From the NCBI GenBank assembly GCA_937881155.1, contig CALGFI010000090.1, positions 1 through 6,137 of the forward strand: DNA of 6,137 bases, read 5' to 3'. Position numbers and translations under genes: made by a program. The notes below the pieces were generated by a model. That model was given only the letters and a program-made list of their open reading frames with translations, had not been told where the DNA came from and searched no databases. Shown here piece after piece: positions 5,863-6,137 of the stretch (position 1 is its first letter; each line of letters begins with the position of its first letter). The stretch is from an uncultured bacterium. Lineage in GTDB: Bacteria > Actinomycetota > UBA4738 > HRBIN12.

Positions 5863-6137
5863 ATGGCGGCCGAAGAGCTCCCTCCCGAACTCGCCACGCT
5901 CGAGGACCCGGACCGGGCCCCGCGCGCGGACGCCGACCGCAGCCGAGCGGTGACTCCGAAGCAGGCCGGCGTGACGCTCGCGGTCTGCCTGGCACTGTGG
6001 GCGATGGCGTTTGCGCCGACGCTCGAGAGAACCGCACACACCGCGCCACCGGGGGCACGGCGCGACGCGGCGCTGGCCATCCTCCGGCCGGTCGCGGTGA
6101 TCTCCGACGTGCTCGCCGTCGGCGACGCGGCGGAGGG
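5863..6137 (+). CDS. N-terminus of a single-pass membrane protein, probable SGNH-type partner of the MBOAT (3' incomplete)
   Basis: The first 91 codons are visible, then the window ends. The product has an acidic, Pro/Arg-rich cytoplasmic tail of about 34 residues, one hydrophobic segment (about 36-53, AGVTLAVCLALWAMAFAPT), and then an extracytoplasmic stretch with PPGARRDAALAILRPVAVISDVL. From memory, SGNH/GDSL-type proteins encoded just after MBOAT genes in Actinobacteria share this layout and a similar R-x-x-x-L-x-x-L-R-P-x-A segment; such proteins complete or direct the O-acylation outside the membrane. No catalytic Ser, Asp or His block is in view, so the enzymatic call is inferred from context. 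The ATG is one base after the acyltransferase stop (TGA-C-ATG), with no clear Shine-Dalgarno of its own, which suggests translational coupling. Confidence 0.6.
   Translation, partial: MAAEELPPELATLEDPDRAPRADADRSRAVTPKQAGVTLAVCLALWAMAFAPTLERTAHTAPPGARRDAALAILRPVAVISDVLAVGDAAE

Noticed and set aside
4523..5953. A 476-codon plus-strand frame within the acyltransferase
   Set aside because: It is a frame-shifted reading of the acyltransferase gene, dominated by Arg, with none of the membrane segments the real frame has.

Overview
The window is a piece of a GC-rich bacterial chromosome (by eye about two-thirds G+C, with codon third positions mostly G or C). It holds seven protein genes and almost no spare DNA. 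The C-terminal part of MutY resembles what I recall of actinobacterial MutY proteins, the codon use is high-GC, and glutaryl-CoA dehydrogenase stands alone. Together these suggest an uncultured or deep-branching Actinomycetota (inference; nothing here fixes the lineage). I see no tRNA, rRNA, CRISPR array, insertion sequence or phage gene.

Layout. (1) Positions 2-1584, plus strand: a two-gene operon with an ATGA stop/start overlap. It encodes an ArsP/YraQ-type (DUF318) permease, cut off at the window's left edge, and its usual partner, a TIGR03943/DUF1980 membrane protein; this is the pair known as ycgR-ycgQ in Bacillus. (2) Positions 1618-2514, minus strand: MutY, the A/G mismatch adenine glycosylase, without the C-terminal NUDIX-like domain and with a Cys spacing in the iron-sulfur loop one residue shorter than usual. 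(3) Positions 2513-2881, plus strand: a stand-alone two-CBS-domain protein, head to head with mutY with effectively no intergenic space. (4) Positions 2898-3086, minus strand: a 62-residue protein of unknown function with a strong ribosome binding site. (5) Positions 3168-4337, minus strand: glutaryl-CoA dehydrogenase. (6) Positions 4434-5861, plus strand: a membrane-bound O-acyltransferase of the AlgI/DltB type. One base later comes the start of a single-pass membrane protein that runs off the right edge, probably the SGNH-type partner of the acyltransferase.

Functionally this is a mosaic of small units, not one pathway: a membrane permease pair, DNA repair of oxidised guanine lesions, a nucleotide-sensing CBS module, lysine/tryptophan/aromatic breakdown through glutaryl-CoA, and acylation of a cell-surface polymer. 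The main regulatory region is the 96-base gap between the divergent glutaryl-CoA dehydrogenase and acyltransferase genes, which contains three short inverted repeats and promoter-like hexamers. I found no convincing new multi-gene system. The points most worth a second look are the shortened MutY cluster loop, the mutY/CBS overlapping starts, the structured acyltransferase leader and the unknown small protein.
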